A stretch of DNA of 64,000 nt, from the NCBI GenBank assembly GCA_019637955.1, contig JAHBUS010000002.1, positions 248,001-312,000 on the forward strand, read 5' to 3'. Origin of the DNA: Pseudobdellovibrionaceae bacterium (GTDB taxonomy: Bacteria > Bdellovibrionota > Bdellovibrionia > Bdellovibrionales > Bdellovibrionaceae). Within the stretch, counting starts at the first letter, position 1, and every line of letters starts with the position of its first letter. Shown piece after piece: positions 25,527 through 33,979 of this stretch. The translations under genes were made by a program, and so were the position numbers. The notes beneath the pieces were generated by a model, which ran no database searches, was not told the origin of the DNA, and was given only the letters and a program-made list of their open reading frames with translations.

Positions 25527-25541
25527 GAAATGATGTTGCCC

Positions 25542-26972
25542 ATGAAATCCGAATCTCACAAAGAAAAAACAGACAATCCGAAGTGGACCGCGATCATCTT
25601 GGCGGCCGGCAAAGGCACGCGTATGGGCTCGCCCTTACCGAAAGTGCTCCACCCGGTTGCGGGCCGTCCGATGCTCCAAAACGTGATCGAAGCCTGCCGT
25701 CAGGCGGGCGTCTCGGATATCCGACTCGTGGTCGGCCATGGTTCGCACTTGGTGCAAAACGTGGTGGAGCCCATGGGCGTTCATCTCTTCTCGCAAAAAG
25801 AACAAAAAGGCACCGCCGATGCGGTGATGTCGGCGGAGCCCGAGACGATCGAAGGCAACGTCATCATCCTGAATGGTGATCATCCCTTGCTTTCGGCCGC
25901 GGACTTAAAGTCCTTCATCGAGAAATTCGAAGCGCAAAAGATGGACCTCGCCGTCGTCTCGGCCAAACTCAAAGAGCCGAAAGACTTCGGCCGTATCGTC
26001 CGTGCCAATGGTCAGCTGGTCGCGATCGTCGAGGCCAAAGATGCCTCCAACGATGCGCTCAAGATCAACGAAGTGAACACCGGCATCTACGTCGCCAAAG
26101 CGCAGATCTTGGCGGACTATCTTCCAAAAATTCAGAACAACAACGCCAAAAAAGAGTATTACCTCACCGACATCCTGGGCTTGACGATTCATGCTCGAAA
26201 AAAGGTCGGCACGCTTGAGGGAAACCCTCGCGTGGCGTTTGGCGTGAACACGCAAGCCGAACTCGCGCAAGCATCCCGCATCAAGTACCGTCAAAAAGCC
26301 AAAGAGCTGATGGACAAGGGCGTTTTGATTTTGGATCCGCGCGCCGTCTACATTGAAGAGTCGGTCGAGATCGCTCCCGGCAGCGTGATCTACCCGCAAG
26401 TCTTCATCCGTGGACGCAGCAAGATCGGCACCCTGTGCGCGATCGAGCCCAACTGTTTTATCGTGGATTCGCTTTTGGGCGAAGGCGTGCAGCTCAAGGC
26501 CAACTCGTATCTGGAGCGCGTGCAGATTTTGAACCGCGCGAGCGTCGGCCCCTTCGCGCGTTTGCGTCCCGAAACCATCATCGGTGAAGAGGCGCACGTC
26601 GGAAACTTCGTCGAAATGAAAAAAGTGAAGTTCGGCGCCAAGTCCAAAGCCGGTCACCTGACTTACTTGGGCGACGCCGAAATCGGTTCGGACGTGAACA
26701 TCGGCTGCGGCACCATCACGTGCAACTACGCGGTCGATAAAAAGAAATACAAAACCGTCATTGGCAACGGCACCTTCGTGGGCAGCGACACGCAGTTCGT
26801 CGCGCCGTTGACCGTGGGTGAAAACGCCGTCATCGGTTCGGGCTCCACGATCACCAAAGACGTGCCGGCGCGGGCGTTGGCCGTCGCGCGTGGCAAGCAA
26901 GTGATCATCGAAAACTACGTGAAGACCGAAGACAAATCACAAAAGACATCAGACAAGAAGTCGGGAGACTGA
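25542..26972 (+). CDS. glmU: Bifunctional GlcNAc-1-P uridyltransferase / GlcN-1-P acetyltransferase
   Basis: GlmU makes UDP-GlcNAc, the precursor of peptidoglycan and lipid A. The 476-residue protein begins with the pyrophosphorylase domain (LAAGKGTRMGSPLPKVLHPVAGRPML, LNGDHPLL, EVNTGIY). From about residue 255 it is a left-handed beta-helix acetyltransferase domain with hexapeptide repeats, HLTYLGDAEIG holding the catalytic His, and NIGCGTITCNY. Two nearby ATGs (25533 and 25542) are possible starts; neither has a strong ribosome-binding site. The stop is three bases before the glmS ATG, so these two genes form an operon. Confidence 0.95.
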   Translation: MKSESHKEKTDNPKWTAIILAAGKGTRMGSPLPKVLHPVAGRPMLQNVIEACRQAGVSDIRLVVGHGSHLVQNVVEPMGVHLFSQKEQKGTADAVMSAEPETIEGNVIILNGDHPLLSAADLKSFIEKFEAQKMDLAVVSAKLKEPKDFGRIVRANGQLVAIVEAKDASNDALKINEVNTGIYVAKAQILADYLPKIQNNNAKKEYYLTDILGLTIHARKKVGTLEGNPRVAFGVNTQAELAQASRIKYRQKAKELMDKGVLILDPRAVYIEESVEIAPGSVIYPQVFIRGRSKIGTLCAIEPNCFIVDSLLGEGVQLKANSYLERVQILNRASVGPFARLRPETIIGEEAHVGNFVEMKKVKFGAKSKAGHLTYLGDAEIGSDVNIGCGTITCNYAVDKKKYKTVIGNGTFVGSDTQFVAPLTVGENAVIGSGSTITKDVPARALAVARGKQVIIENYVKTEDKSQKTSDKKSGD

Positions 26973-26975
26973 TCC

Positions 26976-28862
26976 ATGTGCGGAATCGTGGGCTACTTGG
27001 GGCCGCTCAATCCCAAGGACGTGATCGTGGGTGGTCTCAAAAAACTTGAATACCGCGGCTACGACAGCGCGGGGGTCGCGATTTTGGATGGCGGCTTGGT
27101 GAAGCGCGTGCGGGCCGAGGGCAAGCTGCGCAATCTCGAAGCCAAGCTCGCGCATGAAAGCTTTGATGGACATCTCGGCATTGGACACACGCGCTGGGCC
27201 ACGCATGGCGTGCCTTCAGAGCGCAATGCCCATCCGCACCAAGTCGGCGGCGTGAGTCTTGTCCACAACGGCATCATCGAGAATTACCTTGAAATCAAAG
27301 AAGCCTTGCTCAAGCGCGGCGCCAACATCACCTCGGACACCGATTCAGAGCTGGTTGCCCACTTGGTCGCCGAACAAGTCAAAATCCAGAAGGATCTTCT
27401 CAAAGCCGTGCAAGTGGTCCTGAAAGAGCTGCGGGGCGCGTTCTCGATTTTGGTGATTTGGGATCAGCAGCCCGACCGCTTGGTCGCTTTCAAAGATGGG
27501 CCGCCGCTCGTGATCGGTTTGGGCGAGAAGCAGACTTTCGTGGTGAGTGATGTGCAGGCCGCGCTGAATTACACCAAAAAATTCATGTACCTCGAAGACC
27601 GCGAAATTGCCTTGGTGCAAGGCACGGGCGTGCAAGTGTTCTCGAGCGCGGGCGCCCCTTTGCAAAAACCCGTGGTGGAGCTCAACTGGAATGCCGATCA
27701 GGTCGAGAAAAAGGGCTACTCGCACTACATGCTCAAAGAAATCTACGAGCAGCCCCACGCCGTTTCGTCGGCGATGGCTCCGCACATCGATGCGACCAAT
27801 CAAACCGTGCGTTTGTCGAAGGTGGGCTTCGGCGGCGCGGGCGTGACCCATCTCGAGAGTCTCGATGCCGCCAAAGATTGGGAGCAAACTCAAAAAATCT
27901 TCGCCTCGGTGAACCGCGTGACGATCGTCGCCTGCGGGACGAGTTATTACGCGGGCCTGGTCGGGAAGTACCTGATCGAAGCGCTGGCCAAGATTCCGGT
28001 CGAAGTGGATGTCGCCAGTGAGTTTCGCTACCGAAAACCCGTTCTTCTTAAAGACACGCTGGTGATCACCGTGTCCCAGAGCGGGGAGACCGCCGACACG
28101 CTGGCGGCGATTCGTTTGGCCAAAGAAAATGGGCTGCAGACCTTGAGCATTTGCAATGTGCGCAATTCGTCGATCGACCGCGAAGCCCATGGCCATTTGT
28201 ACATGAACTCCGGTCCCGAAGTGGGCGTCGCCAGCACCAAAGCCTTCGTCAGCACGCTCGCGATCTTCAATCTCGTGGCCACTGCTTTCGGCCAAGCGCG
28301 CGGACAGCTCAGCCTGGGCCAAGCGCGCGAACAGGTGCAAGCGCTGCTCGCGGTGCCGAGCCAGATGGAAGTGGTCTTGGCGTACGACAAATATTTCGCC
28401 GATGCCGCCGAGGATTTTAAATCCTTCAAGGGCTTTCTCTACATGGGCCGCGGCGTGAGCTATCCCATCGCGCTCGAGGGCGCGCTCAAACTCAAAGAAC
28501 TCGCTTACCTGCATGCCGAAGGCTATGCCGCCGGAGAGATGAAACACGGCCCTCTGGCGTTGATTGACGAGCGGATGGCGATCGTGATGGTCGCGCCGAG
28601 CGACGATCTGTTCGAAAAAACCGTGAGCAACCTCGAAGAGGCCAAGGCCCGTGGGGGCAAAATCATCTCCATCGGGACCGGCGAAAACGAACGTCTGAAG
28701 AGCATCAGCGAACGTTACCTGGGGATTCCCAAAGCCCATTGGTCGACCAACCCGCTGTTGGAAGTGGTTCCGCTGCAGCTGATGGCCTTTCACTTGGCCG
28801 ACAGCTTGGGTCATGATGTAGACCAGCCGCGCAATCTGGCCAAATCGGTCACTGTTGAGTAA
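26976..28862 (+). CDS. glmS: Glutamine-fructose-6-phosphate aminotransferase
   Basis: GlmS converts fructose-6-phosphate and glutamine to glucosamine-6-phosphate. The 628-residue protein has the N-terminal glutaminase domain with nucleophile Cys2 (MCGIVGYLG), followed by GHTRWATHG and two SIS sugar isomerase domains (ACGTSYYAG, SQSGETADTL, EVGVASTKAF). It ends in QPRNLAKSVTVE, the typical C-tail that closes the active site. A GGGAG site precedes the ATG. No glmS ribozyme-like leader fits here, because glmU abuts it. Confidence 0.95.
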   Translation: MCGIVGYLGPLNPKDVIVGGLKKLEYRGYDSAGVAILDGGLVKRVRAEGKLRNLEAKLAHESFDGHLGIGHTRWATHGVPSERNAHPHQVGGVSLVHNGIIENYLEIKEALLKRGANITSDTDSELVAHLVAEQVKIQKDLLKAVQVVLKELRGAFSILVIWDQQPDRLVAFKDGPPLVIGLGEKQTFVVSDVQAALNYTKKFMYLEDREIALVQGTGVQVFSSAGAPLQKPVVELNWNADQVEKKGYSHYMLKEIYEQPHAVSSAMAPHIDATNQTVRLSKVGFGGAGVTHLESLDAAKDWEQTQKIFASVNRVTIVACGTSYYAGLVGKYLIEALAKIPVEVDVASEFRYRKPVLLKDTLVITVSQSGETADTLAAIRLAKENGLQTLSICNVRNSSIDREAHGHLYMNSGPEVGVASTKAFVSTLAIFNLVATAFGQARGQLSLGQAREQVQALLAVPSQMEVVLAYDKYFADAAEDFKSFKGFLYMGRGVSYPIALEGALKLKELAYLHAEGYAAGEMKHGPLALIDERMAIVMVAPSDDLFEKTVSNLEEAKARGGKIISIGTGENERLKSISERYLGIPKAHWSTNPLLEVVPLQLMAFHLADSLGHDVDQPRNLAKSVTVE

Positions 28863-28945
28863 GCTCTAAAGGAAAATGAGTTTAGAAAATCAATAATGAT
28901 GCTTTACCACTTTCATTTGAAGCCAACTTGGCTGAAGGTGAGAGG

Positions 28946-29944
28946 GTGAAGCGCACGGTTCTTTACCGGGCAGGGGGCGCCCTCGGCCTTCTTCTCGTTC
29001 TTGCCATCACTTTCTTTTTTTATCCGAAATCTTCGGATGGAGACGCCCCCATTCTGCGCGTCGCGGTTTATGAGTGGGGCGGATATGCACCCGCCGTCTA
29101 CGCTCAAGAGACCGGTCTCTACATGGCCAACGGTTTGCGCGTTGAACTGTTCAAAGCGACCAGTCCCGCCCAGATGAACGAATGGTTCCGCGATGGCAAA
29201 GTCGATGGCATCTGCGGGGTGGTGCTGACGGACCTGCTCATCATGCGTTCGCACGGTGAGGCTCTTCAGGGTGTTTTGCTCACCGACTACTCCACCGACG
29301 GCGACGTGATTCTGTCTCGAGCGGATCAAATCTCGATCAGCGATCTCAGCGGCAAGCGCGTCTCGGTGGACCGGATGAATTCGTTCTCGCACGTTTTCAT
29401 CCAAAGAATGCTCGCGTTGAATGGTCTGAAAGAGAGCGACGTGACGTTGGTGGAGCTTCCTTTTGATCAGGTTCCTGATGGGCTGATTCGCGGAGAGATC
29501 GATGCTGGCCACACCTGGAGCCCGGCCAAAGAGATGGGCCTCAAGGTGAATCTCAAAGTCCTGGCCAAAGCCGAAGAGTCGCCGGGAATCGTGATGGAGG
29601 TGGTGGCCTTCCGCGAAAGTTTGCTCAAGGCCCATCCCGAGTTGATCCGAACCTTCACGCGCGTGTTCTTTGAGGCGCAAAAGCAAGTTCTCGAAGACCC
29701 GCTCGCGGCGGCGACCCACATGAAGGCCTTTTACGGCAACGAGCCGGCGGTCTTTGCCGAGTCTTTCCGCTCGATGCATTTTTTCGATCTGGCCGCGAAC
29801 AAAGAGAAATTCGATGGTGAGAGCGAGAACTCGGTTTTCGTCACGGCAAAAATGATCAACGACCTGCTCGTTAGCAGCGGTTTGGTTCAAACAACGGATT
29901 TATACAAAACAGCTTTGCGACCCGAATTTGTTGAGTCTCAATAG
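28946..29944 (+). CDS. ABC transporter substrate-binding protein, NMT1/SsuA-like
   Basis: This is a 332-residue periplasmic binding protein, anchored by an N-terminal helix (ALGLLLVLAITFFFYP). LRVAVYEWGGYAPAVYAQETGLYMANGLRVELF and VDGICGVVLTDLLIM are typical of the NMT1/SsuA family that binds nitrate, sulfonates, thiamine precursors or similar small molecules. No permease or ATPase gene is nearby. The GTG at 28946 is preferred because GAAGGTGAG lies just before it; a TTG at 28928 is the alternative. Its end overlaps the convergent mltF-like gene by seven bases. The ligand is unknown. Confidence 0.7.
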   Translation: MKRTVLYRAGGALGLLLVLAITFFFYPKSSDGDAPILRVAVYEWGGYAPAVYAQETGLYMANGLRVELFKATSPAQMNEWFRDGKVDGICGVVLTDLLIMRSHGEALQGVLLTDYSTDGDVILSRADQISISDLSGKRVSVDRMNSFSHVFIQRMLALNGLKESDVTLVELPFDQVPDGLIRGEIDAGHTWSPAKEMGLKVNLKVLAKAEESPGIVMEVVAFRESLLKAHPELIRTFTRVFFEAQKQVLEDPLAAATHMKAFYGNEPAVFAESFRSMHFFDLAANKEKFDGESENSVFVTAKMINDLLVSSGLVQTTDLYKTALRPEFVESQ

Positions 29945-31344
29945 ACTTCGGAACGGTCCGAAAGGATGTCGTAAAAAGCGAGGACGCGCTCGGTGAACAC
30001 GACGGGCTCTTCGCCGCGGGCCATGCCGTACTCCAGCTCCGCCGCGATCGCGGGGTCGCTGAGCAGCGGCAACATCAAACGCAAATCCCAGAACGAAAAC
30101 GGACTGCGGCCCGCTTCGACCGCAAGTTTCTGCGCGTCTTTCAGGTGGGCGATCCCGACGTTGTAGGCCGCCAGCGCGAGTGCGAGCTTTTCACGGAAGT
30201 GCAAGTGCGCGGGCTGACGGTCGATCAGAATGCGCAGGTACTTGGCGCCGCCCCACAGCGACTGTTCAACGTCTTCCCGGTCTTCGACGCCCAAGTGGCG
30301 CGCGGTCTCGCGCGTGAGCTGCATGATGCCGCGAACGCCGGTGTGGCTGAGGGCCTGGTGGTTCCAGTGAGATTCTTGGTAGGCCACGGCCGCGATCAGC
30401 TCCCAAGGAAGATTGAATTCGGCGCCGTATTTTTTGAACTTGGCTTTGAGTTCGGGAAGCTCCGTCGCTTTGGCGCGCAAGAGCCGCGCGCGGTCCTGAT
30501 CGCTGAGTGATTTTTGGTAACCCAAGTAGCGGTGGCGGATCCGCGAAATCTGGCCGCTGCGATTGTAGCGGCTGAACCATGTGCTGAAGGCCTCTTCGAT
30601 TTCGGGGTCGTGGGCCGAGAACAGCAGCGCGCGTGAGAAGCGGAAATCCAGGTGTTGCACCACCCGAAGTCCCGGGCGTGCCGAGGTTAAAAAGTGAGCG
30701 GTGTTCACGTCCGAAACGAAGCAATCAAGTTTGCGGCTTTGCACCTGAGAGGCGCGCGTGAGCAGCGAATCGTTGCCGATGGTGATCGTCCATCCGGGCT
30801 GACTTTTCAACTCGCTCAAGAGGCGGGGAAGCGCATCACGGCGGTGAACCGCGACCGAGATTTCGCGCTCCTCGATGGGCGGCGATTTTTCGCGCTGACG
30901 CCACCAAGATTGAAGGAAGAACTCTTCCTGACGGCTTCGCAGATCGCGGCGGCAGACCAAAACGGCTTTGGACTCCTCGTAAGCCGGTCCGGCCAAGCGG
31001 CGCAGATTCTGCGTTTCGATGGCTTCCATGGACCAGCGGCCCGCGCCGATATCGGCCTTGCCGGTCGCCAGCGCCTCGATCACCTGCTCGGGGGTCTTGA
31101 CCCAGGTCCACTGAACTTTGGCGCCCAGGTGGCCTTCGGCGAATTGCCAGATGAGATCATGCTCGATGCCCTGGCCCGGACGCACGCGGGTCAAGGGTTC
31201 GCGCAGGGCCGCCACCTTGATCACTTTGACATCGGGTTTGGTCTCGCTCACCACCCAGCCATCGCAGCCATTCACGGCGGCAACGGTTCCGGCCATCAAG
31301 GTCACGGATACGGTGCGAAGCGTTAATATCCATCTTTTAAGCAT
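29938..31344 (-). CDS. mltF: MltF-like membrane-bound lytic transglycosylase
   Basis: This 468-residue envelope enzyme cleaves peptidoglycan glycan strands, forming anhydro-MurNAc ends. The N-terminus has a signal with a possible lipobox-like AVNGC. The first half resembles an amino-acid-binding SBP_bac_3 domain (GIEHDLIWQFAEGHLGAKVQW, DIGAGRWSM). The second half is an SLT domain with catalytic Glu in YQESHWNHQA, followed by GVRGIMQLTRETARHLG and ALAAYNVGIAHL. This SBP plus SLT architecture is that of MltF. The ATG at 31344 puts the signal at the N-terminus; a longer frame has a poor start. It meets the preceding gene tail to tail with a seven-base overlap. Confidence 0.85.
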   Translation of the reverse strand: MLKRWILTLRTVSVTLMAGTVAAVNGCDGWVVSETKPDVKVIKVAALREPLTRVRPGQGIEHDLIWQFAEGHLGAKVQWTWVKTPEQVIEALATGKADIGAGRWSMEAIETQNLRRLAGPAYEESKAVLVCRRDLRSRQEEFFLQSWWRQREKSPPIEEREISVAVHRRDALPRLLSELKSQPGWTITIGNDSLLTRASQVQSRKLDCFVSDVNTAHFLTSARPGLRVVQHLDFRFSRALLFSAHDPEIEEAFSTWFSRYNRSGQISRIRHRYLGYQKSLSDQDRARLLRAKATELPELKAKFKKYGAEFNLPWELIAAVAYQESHWNHQALSHTGVRGIMQLTRETARHLGVEDREDVEQSLWGGAKYLRILIDRQPAHLHFREKLALALAAYNVGIAHLKDAQKLAVEAGRSPFSFWDLRLMLPLLSDPAIAAELEYGMARGEEPVVFTERVLAFYDILSDRSEVY

Positions 31345-31457
31345 GGGTGTCTGTGAGTAGTCGAGCCCCTTGGGATGTGCAACTTCTTTGGGCCGATTTT
31401 TCGCAAGTTTTCCCTCTGAAAGCACCCTATTGGCTCTGAGCGCCCAAGAGGGAATTT

Positions 31458-31486
31458 TTGACACTTCGGGAGGGGCTCGGTAGCGT
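31458..31486 (+). promoter_or_regulatory. Possible sigma-70 promoter for tdk
   Basis: TTGACA at 31458-31463 is followed after 17 bases by TAGCGT (31481-31486), about 50 bases before the tdk start. The -35 is perfect and the -10 is weak. Confidence 0.4.
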
Positions 31487-31537
31487 CCATCTGTCATTTT
31501 CGAGGGGCCGCGCCGAGGGCGCGAAAAGAGAGGGTGA

Positions 31538-32161
31538 GTGGAAAATCAGACTGGATTCAAAGGACGCCTGTCCGCAGCCTTCATTCGTGGCAGCGGTTGG
31601 CTCGAGGTGATCGTGGGCGGGATGTACAGCGGAAAAACCGAGGAGCTCATCCGTCGTCTTCGCCGGGCGGAATTCGCGCGCCAACGCGTGCAGGTTTTCA
31701 AACCTCGGATCGATAGCCGCTATCATGCCGAGGACGTGACCTCACACAGTCAAGAGTCGTTCCGCGCTCAGCCGATCGAACGTTCGGAAGAGATCTGGAA
31801 ATATTTGGATGATGCCACCCAAGTGGTCGGCATCGATGAGGGGCAATTCTTTGACCAAGATTTGGTGCGCGTGTGCCAGGAACTCGCCGACCGTGGCGTG
31901 CGCGTGATCGTCGCGGGCCTGGACACCGATTGGCAGGCCAAACCCTTTGAGCCCATGCCCACGCTCATGGCCATGGCCGAGAACGTGACGAAGCACCACG
32001 CGATTTGCGTGGTCTGCGGCCACGAGGCTTCGCGCACCCAGCGCGTGGCCGCGCTCGAAGGACAAATCGTGGTGGGCTCGCACGGTCTCTACGAAGCCCG
32101 CTGCCGCGAGCATTTCAAACCTGAAGTGCAGCCCCCGGTCTCTTCACTGGTTTCGCTCTAA
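31538..32161 (+). CDS. tdk: Thymidine kinase (type II)
   Basis: Thymidine kinase phosphorylates thymidine for dTTP salvage. The 207-residue protein has the type II P-loop [12 protein letters not shown], Walker [10 protein letters not shown] and GLDTDW. A zinc-binding CVVCGHEAS is followed by a later Cys in ARCREHF, although the usual fourth ligand is less clear. The N-terminus is about 20 residues longer than in E. coli. The GTG start has GAGGG upstream. Nucleoside salvage fits an organism that consumes prey or host DNA, but the enzyme is widespread. Confidence 0.88.
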   Translation: MENQTGFKGRLSAAFIRGSGWLEVIVGGMYSGKTEELIRRLRRAEFARQRVQVFKPRIDSRYHAEDVTSHSQESFRAQPIERSEEIWKYLDDATQVVGIDEGQFFDQDLVRVCQELADRGVRVIVAGLDTDWQAKPFEPMPTLMAMAENVTKHHAICVVCGHEASRTQRVAALEGQIVVGSHGLYEARCREHFKPEVQPPVSSLVSL

Positions 32162-32276
32162 ACAGCTGTCGAACAATTTTACGCTCTGGATTGGGCCACG
32201 AGTGGGCCATCGGGCGGCCATTTCGTTTTGGCGTGGCGCCAGTCTTGTAATTCCCTGGGGTATGAGGAGAAACCCC

Positions 32277-33092
32277 ATGAAAAAGACTTCGCTGACTGTT
32301 GGAATTTTGGCTGTTTTGATGACTTCGATCGTCTCGGCCCAGGGCCTGGGCTACCAGGAGACCACCCCCCGCCGCGTAAAGCAGTCCCGTCCCACCGTGG
32401 GCGCCCGCCAAACGATGGCTCCCGCCTCCACGACGTCAAACAATGAAGAGCTCACGCTCGACAATTACGATGCTCAAGGAAGTCTCTCCACGACGGTCCG
32501 ACGTCCCGTCGCTCGCGGCTCGTTGATGCAAATCGCGCCCGTCCTCGGTTATGCCCAATCGTCTTTTGCCAACGTGCAAGCGCAAAACGGCGCGAAGCTC
32601 GAGAACCTCGGCGGCCTGAACGGCGGCGCGGAGCTCTTGATCGGCCGCGAGAAGCTTCAGCTCGAGACCGGTTTGATCTACGCCGAGCGCGGCGCCAAGA
32701 TCTCGAACATTGCCGGCATTCAGACCAACACTTACAACTATAAATACCTGGAAATTCCTTTGCTCGCGAAATACGCGTTCCAGCCCCGCACCTCGTCGCA
32801 GTTTTTCGTGAAGGGCGGCTTGGTTGCCGGTCTCTTGCAAGAAGCGAAAGTGAAACAAGAAGGCGGCGGCTTCACCCTCGAAGCCAATATCAAAGATCAA
32901 TACAACGCGATGGACCTGCGCGCGGCCTTGGGACTCGGCGGTACCCTGCGCATCAACCGCACGATGGGTTGGTTGATCCAGGCCGACTACCAACAGAGCT
33001 TGGGCAAGATCAACAAAGAATCGCCTGCCGGTTCGGTGGATCTGTTCAACATGTCGCTCGGAATCTCGACGGGCCTCAGCATCGACATCTAA
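32277..33092 (+). CDS. Outer-membrane beta-barrel protein
   Basis: This 271-residue precursor has a signal peptide (KKTSLTVGILAVLMTSIVSAQ). A disordered Thr/Ser/Arg-rich linker (about 25-75) is followed by a beta-rich C-terminal domain with alternating strands such as NLGGLNGGAELLIGREKLQLETGLIYAERG, YLEIPLLAKYAF and FVKGGLVAGL. It resembles small outer-membrane barrels of the OmpA N-domain/'porin family' type. It has no OmpA peptidoglycan domain. The ATG at 32277 follows a GAGGAGA site. A strong terminator follows, so it is probably a single-gene unit. Confidence 0.7.
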   Translation: MKKTSLTVGILAVLMTSIVSAQGLGYQETTPRRVKQSRPTVGARQTMAPASTTSNNEELTLDNYDAQGSLSTTVRRPVARGSLMQIAPVLGYAQSSFANVQAQNGAKLENLGGLNGGAELLIGREKLQLETGLIYAERGAKISNIAGIQTNTYNYKYLEIPLLAKYAFQPRTSSQFFVKGGLVAGLLQEAKVKQEGGGFTLEANIKDQYNAMDLRAALGLGGTLRINRTMGWLIQADYQQSLGKINKESPAGSVDLFNMSLGISTGLSIDI

Positions 33093-33115
33093 TCGATTCT
33101 TAAAACTTAAAAGTC

Positions 33116-33150
33116 AAACGCGCGTTCCGATGGAGCGCGCGTTTTGTTTT
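33116..33150 (+). terminator. Strong rho-independent terminator
   Basis: Arms AAACGCGCG and CGCGCGTTT continue inward as a GU wobble and TCC/GGA around a three-base loop, giving 13 pairs. TTTTGTTTTG follows. It lies 24 bases after the barrel-protein stop. Confidence 0.85.
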
Positions 33151-33331
33151 GCGTTTTCACGTGTCGGCAATATGAAGATTTCGCCACCTGGCCTCTTTTC
33201 CACTAAAGTCAGATGAGTTTAGTCCGCGCTTGATCGGTCGAACGGCCAGAGTTGCGGTCGTCCCGTTGTCGCGGGCCACGCGCTCCGCTAATTTAAATAA
33301 ACAAAAAAACTTTTCTTTCGCCGGAGGCCGC

Positions 33332-33979
33332 TTGGTATCTCGTTTTATTTTGTCCGCCGCTCTTGTTCTCACTATTCCCGCATTTGCTAAAGACGAGGGC
33401 GCAGGCGTTGCTCCCGAAGCCGCACACCAGCGTTTGGTCGATGGCAATAAACGTTTCACCAGCGAGCATGGGCGAAAGGATGGACGTTCGCGCGCGGACG
33501 TCCGCAAGCTCGAAGCGGGTCAAAAACCGCACACCATCGTGCTGTCATGCTCGGATTCGCGCGTTCCGCCCGAAACGGTTTTTGATCAAGGCTTGGGAGA
33601 GATCTTCACGGTCCGCGTGGCCGGCGAAGCGCTCGACACTTCGGTGATCGCCAGCATCGAGTACGCGGTGGAGCATTTGGGAGCGCGCCTGATTTTGGTG
33701 ATGGGCCACACCCACTGCGGAGCCGTGAAGGCGGCGATTGCCACCAAAACCGGCTCGGCGGGAAGTCCCAGTCTGGATGCCCTGGTCAAAGATATCAAGC
33801 CTCGCCTCCCGGCGAGCACCTCGGCGGATGTCGCGGTTGAGTCGGCGGGAAACGCCAAGGGCGTCGCGAGCGATTTGCTGAAACGGTCGGCGATCATCCG
33901 CGAAAAAGTGACGAAGGGCGAAGTCAAAATTGAGTCGGCCCTCTACCACTTAAACGACGGTCACGTGGACTGGCAGTGA
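33332..33979 (+). CDS. Periplasmic beta-class carbonic anhydrase
   Basis: This enzyme interconverts CO2 and bicarbonate. The 215-residue precursor starts (TTG) with a signal peptide (SRFILSAALVLTIPAFA) cleaved before KDEG, so the enzyme acts in the periplasm. Zinc ligands and catalytic pair are visible: CSDSR (Cys, and the Asp-Arg dyad) and HTHCG (His and Cys). The TTG follows GGAGG by four bases. The longer frame upstream gives an N-terminus without a leading signal. The last 30 bases overlap trmFO in convergent orientation. Confidence 0.85.
   Translation: MVSRFILSAALVLTIPAFAKDEGAGVAPEAAHQRLVDGNKRFTSEHGRKDGRSRADVRKLEAGQKPHTIVLSCSDSRVPPETVFDQGLGEIFTVRVAGEALDTSVIASIEYAVEHLGARLILVMGHTHCGAVKAAIATKTGSAGSPSLDALVKDIKPRLPASTSADVAVESAGNAKGVASDLLKRSAIIREKVTKGEVKIESALYHLNDGHVDWQ

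Noticed and set aside
24888-25541. Upstream extension of glmU by 218 codons
   Set aside because: It lies opposite the carboxypeptidase gene and has no family match. The conserved GlmU N-terminus begins just after 25542.
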